Below are positions 63,904 to 64,000 of a stretch of 64,000 nt of DNA, in pieces. Position 1 is the first letter of the stretch. Each line of letters starts with the position of its first letter. Made by a program: the position numbers and the translations under genes. Below the pieces are notes generated by a model. The model saw only the letters and a list, made by a program, of their open reading frames with translations. It was not told the DNA's origin and did no database searches. Source of the stretch: CAWIJJ01 sp963836405 (lineage in GTDB: Bacteria > Acidobacteriota > Terriglobia > Bryobacterales > Bryobacteraceae); assembly GCA_963836405.1 (NCBI GenBank), contig CAWIJL010000018.1:124001-188000 (forward strand), in the 5' to 3' direction.

Positions 63904-64000
63904 GTATTCGCTCCTTGACCCCACTAAAAGTATTTCACGGGCCTGTCCCGCGCATCCGTTAAGTTCATGACATGAGCCGCTCCGGCCCGTGTGCGCGATC

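Noticed and set aside
63925..64000. A possible gene start at 63972
   Set aside because: Only nine codons are visible before the window ends and there is no ribosome site.

Overview
The window is GC-rich, gene-dense DNA from a Gram-negative bacterium, most likely an acidobacterium of the Solibacter/Bryobacter type. The support is indirect: an Oar-like TonB-dependent receptor with an N-terminal carboxypeptidase-regulatory domain, Tat-exported sugar enzymes, a compact type II secretion operon, a citramalate synthase joined to ilvBNC, and an rpoN-hpf-rapZ cluster without PTS genes. No tRNA, rRNA, CRISPR array or insertion sequence was seen.

Layout. 0.2-12.2 kb (+) is a surface-polysaccharide cluster: a Wzt-type ABC ATPase, a methyltransferase with a long coiled coil, and seven glycosyltransferases, interrupted by a small secreted protein (-) and a CnaB-like repeat protein. 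Most of these genes carry one to nine +/-1 indels in the sequence as given. The rest of the window is nearly free of them. 12.2-15.0 kb holds divergent pectin genes (Tat-exported GH28 and tagaturonate epimerase UxaE) around a perfect 7-5-7 inverted repeat. 15.0-19.4 kb holds alr, rpoN, hpf and rapZ. 19.5-25.0 kb has an intact TonB-dependent receptor, preceded by a strongly foldable leader RNA whose closing stem contains the likely Shine-Dalgarno sequence, then a decayed second receptor. 25.1-30.3 kb is a branched-chain amino-acid operon (leader peptide, ilvB, ilvN, ilvC, cimA) with the parts of a classical ribosome-mediated attenuator. 30.3-33.9 kb has a lipid kinase, ligA and a nucleotide-sugar-type epimerase.

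34.0-47.0 kb (-) is one tightly packed unit: ECF sigma factor, zinc-finger anti-sigma factor, an unknown secreted protein, then gspE-F-G-H-I-J-K-L-M-C, another unknown secreted protein, and gspD. Start and stop codons overlap or abut through most of it, suggesting that the secretion system is transcribed together with its own sigma/anti-sigma pair. 47.1-54.3 kb holds assorted metabolic and regulatory genes: a DapA-family lyase, a Tat-exported aldo/keto reductase, a WYL regulator, DinB, an esterase and a Tat-exported mannonate-dehydratase-like protein. 54.4-58.0 kb encodes a very large secreted nuclease-like protein. 58.1-64.0 kb holds a methyltransferase pseudogene, a BON-domain protein, a lipoprotein HtrA protease behind a 57-residue membrane protein, a PPC-domain protein, a DUF2254 membrane protein and a membrane-anchored cytochrome c.

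The main new leads are the leader RNA at 19500-19619, the ilv attenuator at 25174-25327, the coupling of an ECF sigma/anti-sigma pair to type II secretion, and the Wzt plus coiled-coil methyltransferase pair, which resembles a chain-length ruler and terminator system.
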